From assembly GCA_030247855.1 (NCBI GenBank), contig JAPDRN010000056.1, positions 124,001-188,000 on the forward strand: a stretch of DNA of 64,000 nucleotides, given 5' to 3'. A model generated the notes under the pieces. It worked only from the letters and a program-made list of their open reading frames with translations, made no database searches and was not told the DNA's origin. This DNA is from Knufia peltigerae (taxonomy: Eukaryota; Ascomycota; Eurotiomycetes; Chaetothyriales; Trichomeriaceae). Positions 50,852 to 60,059 of this stretch are shown here, one piece after another (within the stretch, counting starts at the first letter, position 1; every line of letters starts with the position of its first letter). Made by a program: the position numbers and the translations under genes.

Positions 50852-52822
50852 TCATTTCGCCGCCGCTGCCGGTGCCGCGTTGGCCTGCCAACCGCACATC
50901 TGGCCTTCGTTCTGCTGCTTCAACCAAGCGTTGACCGGGCTGAAGTACTCGATCATCGGGCCGGCATCGAGTTTGTCCGAGCCGGTCAGTTCCTTCAGCG
51001 TGGCCTGCCACGGCTGGCTGGCGCCCTTGCTCAGCATCGCCCAGTACTTCTGGCCAGCTTCCTTGTTGCCGTAGAAGGTGCACTCGTGCAGCGGGCCCTT
51101 GAAGCCGGAGGCATCGCACAGGCCCTTGTAGAACTGGAACTGCAGGATGCGCGCCAGGAAGTAGCGGGTATACGGGGTGTTGCCCGGCACGTGGTACTTG
51201 GCACCCGGATCAAAGAACTCCTCGCCACGGGTGCTGGCCGGTGCCACGCCCTGGTACTTGGCCTTCAGGTCCCACCAGGCCTTGTTGTAGTTGTCCGCGG
51301 TGATCGAACCATCGAACACGCCCCAACGCCAGCGGTCGATCATCAGGCCGAACGGCAGGAACGACACGCCCGAAAGCGCCATGCGCATCTGGTTGTTGAT
51401 GACCGCTTCGCGGCTCTCGGTCGGCGCATCGACCAGGCCGATCGAACTGAGGTACTTCGGCGTCATCGCCAGCACGATGGTGTCGCCGATCGCTTCATGG
51501 AAGCCATCGTTGGCACCGCCCTGGAACAGCGGCGGCAGTGGGTTGTAGGCCAGGTCGTAATAGATGTGGCCCAGCTCGTGGTAGATGGTGGTGAAGTTTT
51601 CTTCGTTGGGCTTGATGCACATCTTGGTGCGCACGTCGCCTTCCATGTTCATGTCCCAGGCACTGGCGTGGCAGACCACGTCGCGGTCGTCGGGCTTGAT
51701 GAACTGGGTCTTGTCCCAGTACGACTGCGGCAACGACGGCATGCCCAGCGATACGTAGAAGTCCTGCGCACGCTCGGTCATCTGCTTGGCGGTGCGCAGT
51801 TCGGCTTCGCGCTGTGCCTTGTACTGCGCGGCCACGTTCGCATCCTTGCCGGCCTTGGCCAGCGCCGCGCTCAGGTTGGTCTGGTACTGCTTTTCCAGTG
51901 CCGCGGTGATGTCCAGGCTGCCGGCGCCCGGGTACGGTTCCAGCTGGTCCCACAGGTTGGACCAGTCCTGCTGCCACATGTTGCCCATCAGGTGCGCGGC
52001 GATCAGGCCATTGCCCACCTCGGCCTTGTCCTTGCCATAGGTCTTGTCCAGCTTGCCGCGCGCATAGCAGTGCAGCTGCTCGTACATCGGCTTGACCTGT
52101 TCCCACAGGCGATCGGTTTCCGGGCCGATCTGCTCCGGCGGCATGTCATAGCCACTGCGCCACATCTGCCCGGCATCGGTGAAGCCCATGCCCTTGGCAC
52201 CCTCGTTCACCAGGCCGACGAACTTCTGGTAATCACCGCGCATGCTCTTGGTGGTGCTGTGCCAGCCCTGCCAGGCATCGAGCTGCTGGTCATAGTCGCG
52301 GCTGCGCGCCAGCACCTGCTCCAGTTCGCCCAGCTGGCGGCACGAGTTCGGATCGTTGGCGTCGGTGCAGTACTTGCCTGCGCCGTAGCTGCCTTCCATG
52401 CGGGTGGCGATCTGGGTCAGTTCGGCCAGCTTGGCCGGGTCGCGCGGTGCCGGCATCGACGACATCAGCTTCAGCAGGTGGATCGCGCGCTTGCTGTCCT
52501 CGCTCATCGGCTTGCCGTCGAACTTGCCGGCCTGCTCGATCCAGCTGTTGAGCTGGGTCAGCGAACGCTCGTTGGCCTTGGCTGCGATGCGCTCTGAATC
52601 ACTGTTGATGTAGGTGGAGGACAGCCATTGGGCCGAGGTCATCTCCGGGTAGGCCGCCTTGAACTCGGCATTGATGCGGGCCACGAACTGGTCGGCGGTT
52701 TCGCCGGCCGGTGCGCTGCTGCTGGCGGTATCGGCGCCTGGGGCAGCTTCCTTGTTGCAGGCGGCCAGGGCCAGCGTAGCGGCGGCGATTGCCGAAGCCA
52801 GCAGGAGATGACGATGTTTCAC
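50852..52822 (-). CDS. Peptidyl-dipeptidase, M2 family (ACE-like) lipoprotein
   Basis: A 656-residue zinc peptidase homologous to angiotensin-converting enzyme; bacterial relatives are known in Xanthomonas. It has a signal peptide with lipobox LAAC (Cys22), the zinc motif HELGH at residues 415-419, and the third ligand Glu in GFHEAIGDTI about 25 residues later. FLPFGLMIDRWRW lies near the substrate site. It should remove C-terminal dipeptides in the periplasm. The start is a GTG at 52822 with AAGGA 6 nt upstream; the open frame continues to 52945 into palindromic island 2. Two SMAG units lie downstream. Confidence 0.92.
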   Translation of the reverse strand: MKHRHLLLASAIAAATLALAACNKEAAPGADTASSSAPAGETADQFVARINAEFKAAYPEMTSAQWLSSTYINSDSERIAAKANERSLTQLNSWIEQAGKFDGKPMSEDSKRAIHLLKLMSSMPAPRDPAKLAELTQIATRMEGSYGAGKYCTDANDPNSCRQLGELEQVLARSRDYDQQLDAWQGWHSTTKSMRGDYQKFVGLVNEGAKGMGFTDAGQMWRSGYDMPPEQIGPETDRLWEQVKPMYEQLHCYARGKLDKTYGKDKAEVGNGLIAAHLMGNMWQQDWSNLWDQLEPYPGAGSLDITAALEKQYQTNLSAALAKAGKDANVAAQYKAQREAELRTAKQMTERAQDFYVSLGMPSLPQSYWDKTQFIKPDDRDVVCHASAWDMNMEGDVRTKMCIKPNEENFTTIYHELGHIYYDLAYNPLPPLFQGGANDGFHEAIGDTIVLAMTPKYLSSIGLVDAPTESREAVINNQMRMALSGVSFLPFGLMIDRWRWGVFDGSITADNYNKAWWDLKAKYQGVAPASTRGEEFFDPGAKYHVPGNTPYTRYFLARILQFQFYKGLCDASGFKGPLHECTFYGNKEAGQKYWAMLSKGASQPWQATLKELTGSDKLDAGPMIEYFSPVNAWLKQQNEGQMCGWQANAAPAAAAK

Positions 52823-52870
52823 GGGCGATCCTTGGGTGGTGAACGACCGCCGAAGGCTAGTGGGCAGGGC

Positions 52871-53085
52871 TTGCCACCGCAAGTGGCAAAGGTCAAGCCC
52901 ACACCGCCCCACCTCTGACAGATCTCCGCGATCTGGTAGATCCACGCCATGCGTGGATGAAATCTGTCAGGTATCGAAATTCAAAATGGGGTCAGATCCG
53001 TTTTCCGAAGGAAGACGGATCTGACCCCGAGAAAGGGCCTGACAGATCGCGGCCAACTGTCGAAGGCGGGGTGGGTCCGGTTGCG
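52871..53085. repeat. Palindromic island 2 (half copy of the composite island)
   Basis: The modules are a TTGCCAC/GTGGCAA hairpin (52871-52889), the right end of an inverted type E element (about 52896-52913), CAGAT...ATCTG (about 52918-52934), a GTAGATCCACGC palindrome (52936-52958), a type C hairpin (52988-53028), and the first 21 bases of a type E left arm (53065-53085). The large stems are cut away. It fills the 274-bp space between the M2 peptidase and eptA genes; I see no gene. Confidence 0.8.
52988..53028. repeat. GGGGTCAGATCC hairpin (type C), island 2
   Basis: The arms are 19 bp around a GAA loop: GGGGTCAGATCCGTTTTCC and GGAAGACGGATCTGACCCC. One position is a G-T wobble where the copy at 743-783 has a standard pair. 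Confidence 0.9.
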
Positions 53086-53096
53086 CCGACAAACCC

Positions 53097-54746
53097 TCAA
53101 CTCTCGCAGTTGGCGAACAGGTCGCGATCACGCTCGTACAGCGACGTCTTCACCTGCATCAGCCCAAGCACCGAGGGGAACAGGTTGTCGTGGTCGGTGT
53201 AGCTGGCCGAGCGCTTGCGCACGCACTGCAGATCCAGCCCACGGCTGCTGGCAAAGCCCGGTGAGAACCACATCGTCATCGGTACCCGGGTCTGCTCGGC
53301 CGGTGCGATCGCGTATGGCACGCCGTGCAGGTACAGGCCCTTTTCGCCCAGCGACTCACCGTGGTCGGACAGGTAGATCATCGCCGTGTCGTAGTCCTGC
53401 AGACCCTGCAGCGTGCCGATTGTCTTGCTCAGGAAGTGGTCGGTGTACAGCACGGCGTTGTCGTAGCTGTTGGTGATCTCTTCGCGCGTGCAGCGGCCGA
53501 TGTCGCGGGTATCGCAGGTCGGGGTGAAGCGGCGGAAGGCAGGTGGGTAGCGCTCGAAATAGGCCGGGCCATGGTTGCCCAGCTGGTGCATCACTACCAC
53601 GCGGTCACCCGGGCGCGCACGCACCTGGGTGGCCAGGTCCTGCAGCAGGATCTCGTCCATGCAACGACCATCGGCACACAGCCCCGGTGTGGTCGCGTCC
53701 GACAACGACTGGAAGTCCAGGCCCTCGCATACGCCCTTGCAGCCGGACTGGTTGTCGCGCCACAGCGGCGCGATGCCCGCGCGGTTCAGTACATGCAGCA
53801 GTGATTGGTGCGCACGGATCTTCTTTTCGTCGTACTCGTGGCGTCCCCATGGCGAGAACAGGCACGGCAGCGACACCTCGGTGCTGGTGCCGCAGGAGTG
53901 CATGTCCGGGAAATTGACCACCGCCGCCTGGGCCAGCTCCGGCGTGGTGTTGCGGCCGCCATTCAAGCCCCAGTTCTGCGCGCGCACCGTTTCGCCCATC
54001 ACGATCACCAGCAGGCGTGGCTTGCTGGTCGGTGCGCGCGGGGTCGCCTTGGCATCGGTGCCGATCGGCAGCTTCGGCGCGCGTTGTACCGGGTTGTCGC
54101 CGCGCAACGCACGCGGCAGCCCCAGCAGCACATTGGCGGGCGTCGCCAGGTAGCGCACTTCGCGCTGGTTGCGCATCAGGGCCGACACATCCTGGAAGGA
54201 CACCAGCGCGCCACCGAGTGCGGTGGCCGCAGCGACCAGCAGGAAGCCGATGCGCCACAGCAGGCTGCGGCCCCAACTGCGACGGCGCAGTTCAACGCGC
54301 CACAGCACCACCATCGGCAGCGCGGCCAGCAGCAGTACCGGCCACAGCAGTGATACCGTCATCAGTTCGCGGCTTTCCTTCGGATCGGTGGCCAGCACGT
54401 TGCGCAGCATGTCCGCATCCAGATAGATGTGGTAACGGCTCATGTAGTGCGCGGCGAACGCGGTGACCAGCAGCAGTACGCTGATCACCACCTTGGCATT
54501 CCAGCGCCACACCAGGATGCCCAGCAGCACGCCGTGTGCACCCAGCAGCAGCAGCAGCAGCGAAAGCGCATAGCGCAGGCTGCCCGGATGGCTGGCCATG
54601 GCGCTGTGCCAGAACAGTCCATTGCCGGCCACAGCGAAGAACAGGCTGGTCAGCACGATCAGTGATTCGGTGGACAGCTGCGGCCGCCATGCGCGGATGC
54701 TGGCCAGTGTCGGCAACCGCAAGGAACGTTGCACCGATGCGTTCAT
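53097..54746 (-). CDS. eptA: Lipid A phosphoethanolamine transferase, EptA family
   Basis: A 549-residue inner-membrane enzyme expected to add phosphoethanolamine to lipid A, which lowers negative charge and binding of cationic peptides. About five N-terminal membrane helices (to about 190) are followed by a periplasmic sulfatase-fold domain. This has the metal/nucleophile sites Glu in VIVMGETVRAQN and Thr in CGTSTEVSLPCLFS, and YLSDHGESLGEKGLYLHG, plus several Cys pairs for disulfides. I chose the ATG at 54746; it overlaps the PAP2 stop by 4 nt, so the two are coupled. The symbol is by family; the acceptor has not been shown. Confidence 0.9.
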   Translation of the reverse strand: MNASVQRSLRLPTLASIRAWRPQLSTESLIVLTSLFFAVAGNGLFWHSAMASHPGSLRYALSLLLLLLGAHGVLLGILVWRWNAKVVISVLLLVTAFAAHYMSRYHIYLDADMLRNVLATDPKESRELMTVSLLWPVLLLAALPMVVLWRVELRRRSWGRSLLWRIGFLLVAAATALGGALVSFQDVSALMRNQREVRYLATPANVLLGLPRALRGDNPVQRAPKLPIGTDAKATPRAPTSKPRLLVIVMGETVRAQNWGLNGGRNTTPELAQAAVVNFPDMHSCGTSTEVSLPCLFSPWGRHEYDEKKIRAHQSLLHVLNRAGIAPLWRDNQSGCKGVCEGLDFQSLSDATTPGLCADGRCMDEILLQDLATQVRARPGDRVVVMHQLGNHGPAYFERYPPAFRRFTPTCDTRDIGRCTREEITNSYDNAVLYTDHFLSKTIGTLQGLQDYDTAMIYLSDHGESLGEKGLYLHGVPYAIAPAEQTRVPMTMWFSPGFASSRGLDLQCVRKRSASYTDHDNLFPSVLGLMQVKTSLYERDRDLFANCES

Positions 54747-55495
54747 GCCATCGCCTCTTGGCGGGTCGAGCGGTCCAGCTGGCGACGAACCATCAGGTAC
54801 AGGCCCAGCGACAGCAGCCAACATATCAACGCGGTGGCAACGTCATGCGAGAGGAAATGGGCACCGCGCAGCTGCTGGCCGATACCGAACACCAGGCCAC
54901 TGCCGAGGCCGATCCACAGTCCGGCCCAACGCCAGGCGGGGCGCCACAGCAGTGCGAAGAAGTACAGGCACAGCCATGCATATCCCGCGCTTGCATGGCC
55001 GGCGGGGAAACAGGCGCGGGCGGCCATGCTGGTCGGGCGGCTGCTGAAAAGGCCGACGAACGGTTCGTGTCCGCCATAGCGCAGCAGATCCCACGGACAG
55101 TCCATCGGTACCAGCGACTTCAGCAGCGAGATCAGCCCGGTGCCGAGTGCCACAGCCATCACCACATACAGCAGCGCCCAACGCAGCGTGCGATCGCGGC
55201 CACGGCGCCAGTGGTGGAAGCACAGCAGCATCGCCACCAGGGCCGCAGTGGTGCTCAGCCACTTGCCGGCCTTGTGCACCACCGAACGTGTCAGCCACGC
55301 ATCCTGCAGTGCCCAGTGGCCGCCTTCCAGCCGGAACAGTTGGTCGGCCAGCCACTGGTCGCCACCGAAGCCCATCAGCAGGGTGAACATCGCAACGCCG
55401 ATGACAGAGGGCAGCCAAAGATGGGTAACGGCAAAACGCGACGCCAACAGCGATGGCGCGAAGGAGACTGCCGGGGCAAGAGGACGAGCGGGCAT
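54743..55495 (-). CDS. PAP2-family membrane phosphatase
   Basis: A 250-residue inner-membrane protein with about six helices. The phosphatase motifs are LKSLVPMDCPWDL (motif 1, K...P form), FPAGHASAGY (motif 2, catalytic His) and RGAHFLSHDV (motif 3, with His and Asp). Such enzymes dephosphorylate lipid A, undecaprenyl diphosphate or phosphatidic acid. Its overlap with eptA points to a role in envelope phosphate chemistry, for example recycling of a lipid product of the transferase, but this is inference. It is the first gene of the pair. Confidence 0.87.
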   Translation of the reverse strand: MPARPLAPAVSFAPSLLASRFAVTHLWLPSVIGVAMFTLLMGFGGDQWLADQLFRLEGGHWALQDAWLTRSVVHKAGKWLSTTAALVAMLLCFHHWRRGRDRTLRWALLYVVMAVALGTGLISLLKSLVPMDCPWDLLRYGGHEPFVGLFSSRPTSMAARACFPAGHASAGYAWLCLYFFALLWRPAWRWAGLWIGLGSGLVFGIGQQLRGAHFLSHDVATALICWLLSLGLYLMVRRQLDRSTRQEAMA

Positions 55496-55607
55496 GCAGG
55501 GAAGGGGCCGTTACGGGAATCCGCGGCCATGCTCGTCACTGGCATGTCGGAGAAGGGTCGTACGTGCGTTTGCGCCGGGTTAATACGTGCGCGGCGCAAA
55601 TCGTCGT

Positions 55608-57311
55608 TCAGTCTTCATCGTCGTTGGCGCCGGCGCGTTCGGCGTGGCATGCCGGGTCCCACGCAGTACCCGGAAGCAATTGCCAACGATTGCGGTTTGC
55701 AACACCGATCTCGATGACCTGGGTCGGATCGACACAGGGGCTCATCGCCTTGTCCAGCACCAGCAACCAGCGCTTGTCCGGGACCTCGGCCAACCATGGG
55801 CCAGCGTCATGCCACTGCTCCGCCCACGGTCGCTTGAAGCCGAACTCGCGCACCGGCCGGTCGGCCTGCAGCAGGTTCTGTTCGCGCCAGGCCACCAGCG
55901 CAAGTTCCGCATCGGGGCCGATCCGCATGCCCACCCGGCGCATCACCGCCGACGCCGAGGCATAGGGGTCCAGCGCAGGTATCAGCACCAGTCCGTACAG
56001 CATCCACAGCAGGCCGTGGGTGAGCAGCACGAGCGTGGCCGCGCGTCGTACCCGCAACCACACCGCCAGCGTCGCCACGGCGATGGCGAAGGTCAGCAGG
56101 CCATCGCCGAATACGGGCAGCAACGTGTCGGGCATCGCCCGCCGTGCCAGTTGCGCCTGTGCCCAGGGGTTGTCGGTCAGCATCATCACGCCAAGCGCGC
56201 CGGTGGCCAGCATCAGCAGCAGGCTGTAGCCGAACAGGTAGCGGCGCACGCACTGGCGACGCAGCAGGCCGGGCAGCAACGGTGCAACTGCCAGTGCCAT
56301 CGCCGGCAACATCGGCAGTACATACACCTCACGCTTGCCAGGGCTGGCAGTGAAGAACAGCAGGACCAGCGCGGCCCAGCCCAGCAGCAGCCATTGGCGC
56401 TGGTCACCGCGACGCAGGCGGCGCCACCATGGCTTGACCATCAGCGGCAGCAACAGGGCGCCGGGCAGCCACAGGGTGGCGATCACCTGCAGGTAGTACC
56501 AGACCGGTTGGCGATGGTGCCAGGCGTTGGCGTAGCGGGTGCCGGTCTGCTTGAACAGCAGTTCGTGTGCGTACGACTGCAGCGATGCACTGGGTTCATG
56601 CAGCAGCGCCCAGCCCAGCGGCGCCAGCCATACGGCCGTGCCGAGCAGGAACGCCGGAATCAGCCACAGGAGGCTGGCGGGGTGGGGGCCGTCCACCACC
56701 TGGCCGCGACGGCGTTGGTACAGCCACCAGCCGAACCAGGGCAGCACCATCAGCAGCGGCAGGAAGCCCACACCCTTGGTCACCGTGCCGACGCCAGCGG
56801 CGAAGCCGGCCAGCCACAGCGCCGGCAGGTTGCGGCGCTCGCACAGATGGCGCAGCAGGCCCCACAGGGCCAGCGTGGTCATGCCCACCAGCACCATGTC
56901 GATCTGCGCGCGCTTGGCCATCAGGCCGAACTGCAGGGTGCAGAACAGTGCGCCAAGCGCGTACAGCGAATGGCGTGGCGACCACAGCCGGCGCGCCAGG
57001 TCCGAAACCAGCCACAGGCTGAGCAGGGCGGCCAGCAGCGACGGCAGCAGGAACGACCACTGCCAGCTGCCGACCACCTGATGGGCAGCGGCCTGCAGCC
57101 ACATGAACACCGGCGGCTTTTCGGCGTACAGCTCGCTGCCCCGGTGCGGCAGCAGCCACTCGCCGCTCTCCACCATGGCCCGCGCGGCCAGTACGAACCG
57201 TGGCTCGTCCGGTGGCTGCGGCTGGCGCATGCCAAGACCGGCAGCCAGCGCCATCACGAACAGCAGCCACAGCAGGGGAAGGTGCCAGCGGCGGGGCAGG
57301 GCAACGGGCAC
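55608..57311 (-). CDS. ArnT-like glycosyltransferase, PMT/GT39-GT83 family
   Basis: A 567-residue inner-membrane protein with about 12 membrane helices and a C-terminal periplasmic part. Near the N-terminus PPDEPRFVLAARAM holds the acidic pair, and GSELYAEKPPVFMWLQA holds the second conserved block, as in ArnT. Such enzymes move a sugar (for ArnT, aminoarabinose) from undecaprenyl phosphate to lipid A. No arnBCAD genes for aminoarabinose are in the window, so the sugar is unknown. I chose the GTG at 57311 with GGAG upstream; a 7-G tract (57312-57318) separates the two. It is divergent from the response regulator gene. Confidence 0.82.
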   Translation of the reverse strand: MPVALPRRWHLPLLWLLFVMALAAGLGMRQPQPPDEPRFVLAARAMVESGEWLLPHRGSELYAEKPPVFMWLQAAAHQVVGSWQWSFLLPSLLAALLSLWLVSDLARRLWSPRHSLYALGALFCTLQFGLMAKRAQIDMVLVGMTTLALWGLLRHLCERRNLPALWLAGFAAGVGTVTKGVGFLPLLMVLPWFGWWLYQRRRGQVVDGPHPASLLWLIPAFLLGTAVWLAPLGWALLHEPSASLQSYAHELLFKQTGTRYANAWHHRQPVWYYLQVIATLWLPGALLLPLMVKPWWRRLRRGDQRQWLLLGWAALVLLFFTASPGKREVYVLPMLPAMALAVAPLLPGLLRRQCVRRYLFGYSLLLMLATGALGVMMLTDNPWAQAQLARRAMPDTLLPVFGDGLLTFAIAVATLAVWLRVRRAATLVLLTHGLLWMLYGLVLIPALDPYASASAVMRRVGMRIGPDAELALVAWREQNLLQADRPVREFGFKRPWAEQWHDAGPWLAEVPDKRWLLVLDKAMSPCVDPTQVIEIGVANRNRWQLLPGTAWDPACHAERAGANDDED

Positions 57312-57444
57312 GGGGGGGCTCCGGCAGCAAAACGGCCATTCTGATGAGGGGCACGTGGGAAAGCCGTCAGAGCCGCTGCCACGGCGACCGCATTCCGACA
57401 TCTGCGGCGCTACCATGGTGGCACTTCCCGTGGATGTGTCGTGC

Positions 57445-58155
57445 ATGCGCCTGTTGGTGATCGAGGACAACCGTCAGCTGGTGGCCAACCTGTTCGACTA
57501 CTTCGAGTCACGCGGGCATGTGCTGGACGTTGCCCCGGATGGCATCACCGGCCTGCACCTGGCCGGCAGCCACCCGTACGACGCGGTGATCCTGGACTGG
57601 ATGCTGCCGCGCATGGAAGGCCCGGAGGTACTGCGCCGGCTGCGTTCCGAACACGCCTCGGAAGTGCCGGTGATCATGCTGACCGCACGTGACGAACTGC
57701 CGGACAAGATTGCCGGCTTCCGGGCCGGCGCAGACGATTACCTGACCAAGCCGTTCGCCTTGCCGGAACTGGAAGTGCGCCTGGAGGCGCTGCTGCTGCG
57801 CGCGCAGGGCCGCAATCCGCGCAAGCGCCTGCAGGTGGGCGACCTGGTGCTGGACCTGGCGACCCTGGAGGCGCAGCGTGCTGGCCAGGTGCTGCACCTG
57901 TACCCGGCCTGCCGCAAGCTGCTGGAAGTGCTGATGCGGGCCAGCCCGGGTGCGGTGACCCGGCAGCAGCTGGAATTCGCCCTGTGGGGTGATGAACCGC
58001 CGGACGGCGACCTGCTGCGTTCGCATGTGTACGAGCTGCGGCGCAGCGTGGACGGTCCGTTTGCCGACAAGCTGATCCACACCCTGCCGCGGGTCGGCTA
58101 CCGGCTGGCGTCCACTGCAGATGCCGACACCCGGAACGATGACGATGGCGCGTAA
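57445..58155 (+). CDS. OmpR/PhoB-family response regulator
   Basis: A 236-residue DNA-binding regulator. It has a receiver domain (about 1-115) with the acidic ED in VIEDN, phospho-acceptor Asp51 in AVILDWMLPRM, Thr80 in IMLTARD and Lys102 in DYLTKPFA, and a C-terminal winged helix (about 130-225; HVYELRRSVDG, LPRVGYRL). The sensor kinase gene overlaps its 3' end by 17 nt. It is divergent from the ArnT-like gene, which makes that gene and the eptA pair likely targets, as with PmrA or ColR; this is inference. Confidence 0.92.
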   Translation: MRLLVIEDNRQLVANLFDYFESRGHVLDVAPDGITGLHLAGSHPYDAVILDWMLPRMEGPEVLRRLRSEHASEVPVIMLTARDELPDKIAGFRAGADDYLTKPFALPELEVRLEALLLRAQGRNPRKRLQVGDLVLDLATLEAQRAGQVLHLYPACRKLLEVLMRASPGAVTRQQLEFALWGDEPPDGDLLRSHVYELRRSVDGPFADKLIHTLPRVGYRLASTADADTRNDDDGA

Positions 58156-59425
58156 ACCCGGGCCGCTGTACCGGCGGGTGGTGTGGTGGCTGTTGGGCTA
58201 CCTGGCGCTGATTTCGCTGGCGGTGTTCAGCGTGGGCAACTACGTGCACGAACACGCCGAGCACGCCGCGTGGCGTGCGCTGCTCAATTCGGAACTGGAC
58301 AGCATTGTCGATCACACCGAGCACGAGCCGCACTATCGCTGGCAGGACTCGGACACGCTCAGCCTGTTCCGTTTCAATGAAGCCAACATGCCCGCCAGCC
58401 TGCGCACCCTGCATCCGGGGTTGCATGACGGGGTGATGATCGGCGAGCGCGAGACGGCGGTGATGGTGCGCGATACTGGTTCGATGGGACGGGTTGCGCT
58501 GGCCCTGGACATCTCCGATTTCCACGACCTGGAACAGTTCGCCACACGCTGGGTGATGCTCGCCGGCATCATCATGATCTTCGTCACCGTGTTGATGGCC
58601 TCGTTCGGCATGGAGCGCATGGTGCGCCCGCTGAGCCTGCTGGCCCAGCACATCGGTGCACTGCGGCCAGGCGTGCAGGGCCAGCGCATCGACGTCGATC
58701 CGCGCGGCAGTTCCGAGCTGCATACCATTGCCGATGCGCTGAACGATTACCTTGACCGCAATGAGCAGTTCGTCGAGCGCGAGCGGGTGTTCATCAGCAC
58801 CGCAAGCCATGAACTGCGCACGCCGATCGCGGTGATGACCGGTGCCGCCGAGCTGGCCCTGGAACAGCCGGGCCTGCCTGAGCGCGCACGCCAGCAGGTG
58901 CAGCGCGTACTGCGTACCGCGCAGGGTGTCGAACAGCTGATCGAGTTGTTGCTGGTGTTGGCGCGTGATCCCGCGCGTCTGGCTACCCGTGCCGAGCGCA
59001 TCGCCCTGGACCAGCTGCTGCCGGAGATCGTCGATGACCATCGCCACCTGCTGGGCGATAAGGACCTGAGCATCGGTATCCAGGCAGCGCCGGTGGACAT
59101 CGTCGCACCTCTGGCCGTGGTGCAGGCAGCGATCGGCAACCTGCTGCGCAATGCGATCGAGAACAGCGGCCGCGGTCATATCGAGCTGCGCCTGACCTCG
59201 GCAGCGGTATTGACCCTGCAGGATCCCGGCCACGGCATGAGCCCGGAGGAAATCGCCGCGATCCACGCGCGGATGGCACGCGGTGAGCGTGGCGATCGCG
59301 GCGGCATCGGCCTGGAACTGATCGCGCGGCTGTGCGAGCACCTGGGCTGGACCCTGCAGCTGCAGCCCTGCAAGCCGCGCGGTACGCGGGCCACCCTCGA
59401 TTTTGGTACATCGCGGCCAGGCTGA
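58139..59425 (+). CDS. Membrane sensor histidine kinase
   Basis: A 428-residue inner-membrane kinase, partner of the response regulator. Two membrane segments (about 13-35 and 138-160) enclose a small periplasmic sensor of about 100 residues with several His and Glu (HEHAEHAAW, DHTEHEPHYRW) that could bind metal. Then come HAMP, DHp with phospho-acceptor His224 in STASHELRTP, and ATPase boxes N (NLLRNAIENSG), G1 (LQDPGHGMS) and G2 (GDRGGIGLEL). I chose the ATG at 58139; ATG 58121 and 58145 are in frame. The signal is not known. Confidence 0.9.
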   Translation: MTMARKPGPLYRRVVWWLLGYLALISLAVFSVGNYVHEHAEHAAWRALLNSELDSIVDHTEHEPHYRWQDSDTLSLFRFNEANMPASLRTLHPGLHDGVMIGERETAVMVRDTGSMGRVALALDISDFHDLEQFATRWVMLAGIIMIFVTVLMASFGMERMVRPLSLLAQHIGALRPGVQGQRIDVDPRGSSELHTIADALNDYLDRNEQFVERERVFISTASHELRTPIAVMTGAAELALEQPGLPERARQQVQRVLRTAQGVEQLIELLLVLARDPARLATRAERIALDQLLPEIVDDHRHLLGDKDLSIGIQAAPVDIVAPLAVVQAAIGNLLRNAIENSGRGHIELRLTSAAVLTLQDPGHGMSPEEIAAIHARMARGERGDRGGIGLELIARLCEHLGWTLQLQPCKPRGTRATLDFGTSRPG

Positions 59426-59430
59426 CCTGT

Positions 59431-59502
59431 CCGTCGACCAAGGTCGACGCCTACCAAGCAATGGCCGCGTGCGTTCTGGTAGGTGCCAACCTTGGTTGGC
59501 AC
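59431..59502. repeat. Inverted SMAG-like pair after the sensor kinase gene
   Basis: 59431-59455 has a GTCGACC-AA-GGTCGAC palindrome and ends CCTACC. 59479-59502 is GTAGGTGCCAACC followed by TTGGTTGGCAC. They face each other between two convergent genes. Confidence 0.75.
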
Positions 59503-59512
59503 GCTGGCCGCG

Positions 59513-59902
59513 TCACCGCCCCGTTGGCCGCGCCACATGCTGGTCGATCAGGATCACGTTGCCATCCGGATCGGCCAATTGCAGATAGGCGGGACCTGCG
59601 CCATCGGGATCGGCACGTGCAGTGAGCGCAATGCCCTTGGCATCCAGTTCTGCCTGTATCTCGCGTACGTCCTGGAAGGATGCCAGTTCCTGCTTGTGCT
59701 GGTCCCAGCCAGGATTGAAGGTCAACAGGTTGCCCTCGAACATGCCCTGGAACAGGCCGACCACGATGCCGTTGTTGCGCAGTACCAGCCAGTTCTGCGC
59801 CGCATCACCACCGGTCACCGAGAACCCGAGCGCCTCATAGAACGCGTGTGAGGTGGCCAGATCCTTCACCGACAGGCTGACCGAGAAAGCACCAAGTTGC
59901 AT
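59513..59902 (-). CDS. VOC-superfamily (glyoxalase/bleomycin-resistance fold) protein
   Basis: A 129-residue protein made of one VOC domain: GAFSVSLSVKDLATSHAFYE at the start and the closing block YLQLADPDGNVILIDQH. Possible metal ligands (Gln or His in strand 1, Glu in later strands) are incomplete, so enzymatic function is uncertain. I chose the ATG at 59902, which is where homologous proteins begin. It is unrelated in close sequence to the VOC protein at 44058-44468. Confidence 0.8.
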   Translation of the reverse strand: MQLGAFSVSLSVKDLATSHAFYEALGFSVTGGDAAQNWLVLRNNGIVVGLFQGMFEGNLLTFNPGWDQHKQELASFQDVREIQAELDAKGIALTARADPDGAGPAYLQLADPDGNVILIDQHVARPTGR

Positions 59903-60059
59903 GGGATGGGGCCGGGAGGGCGATGCCGCGATTCTCGGCGGGCCCGCGTCGTGCCGCAAGCAGCGAAGCATGACCCTGCGTGAAGACAATGTTAATCTCG
60001 ACTTGCGCCGCCTCATGCGGCGTTTTTATTTCCCGCTCTTTCGATCGACAGAGGATCCC

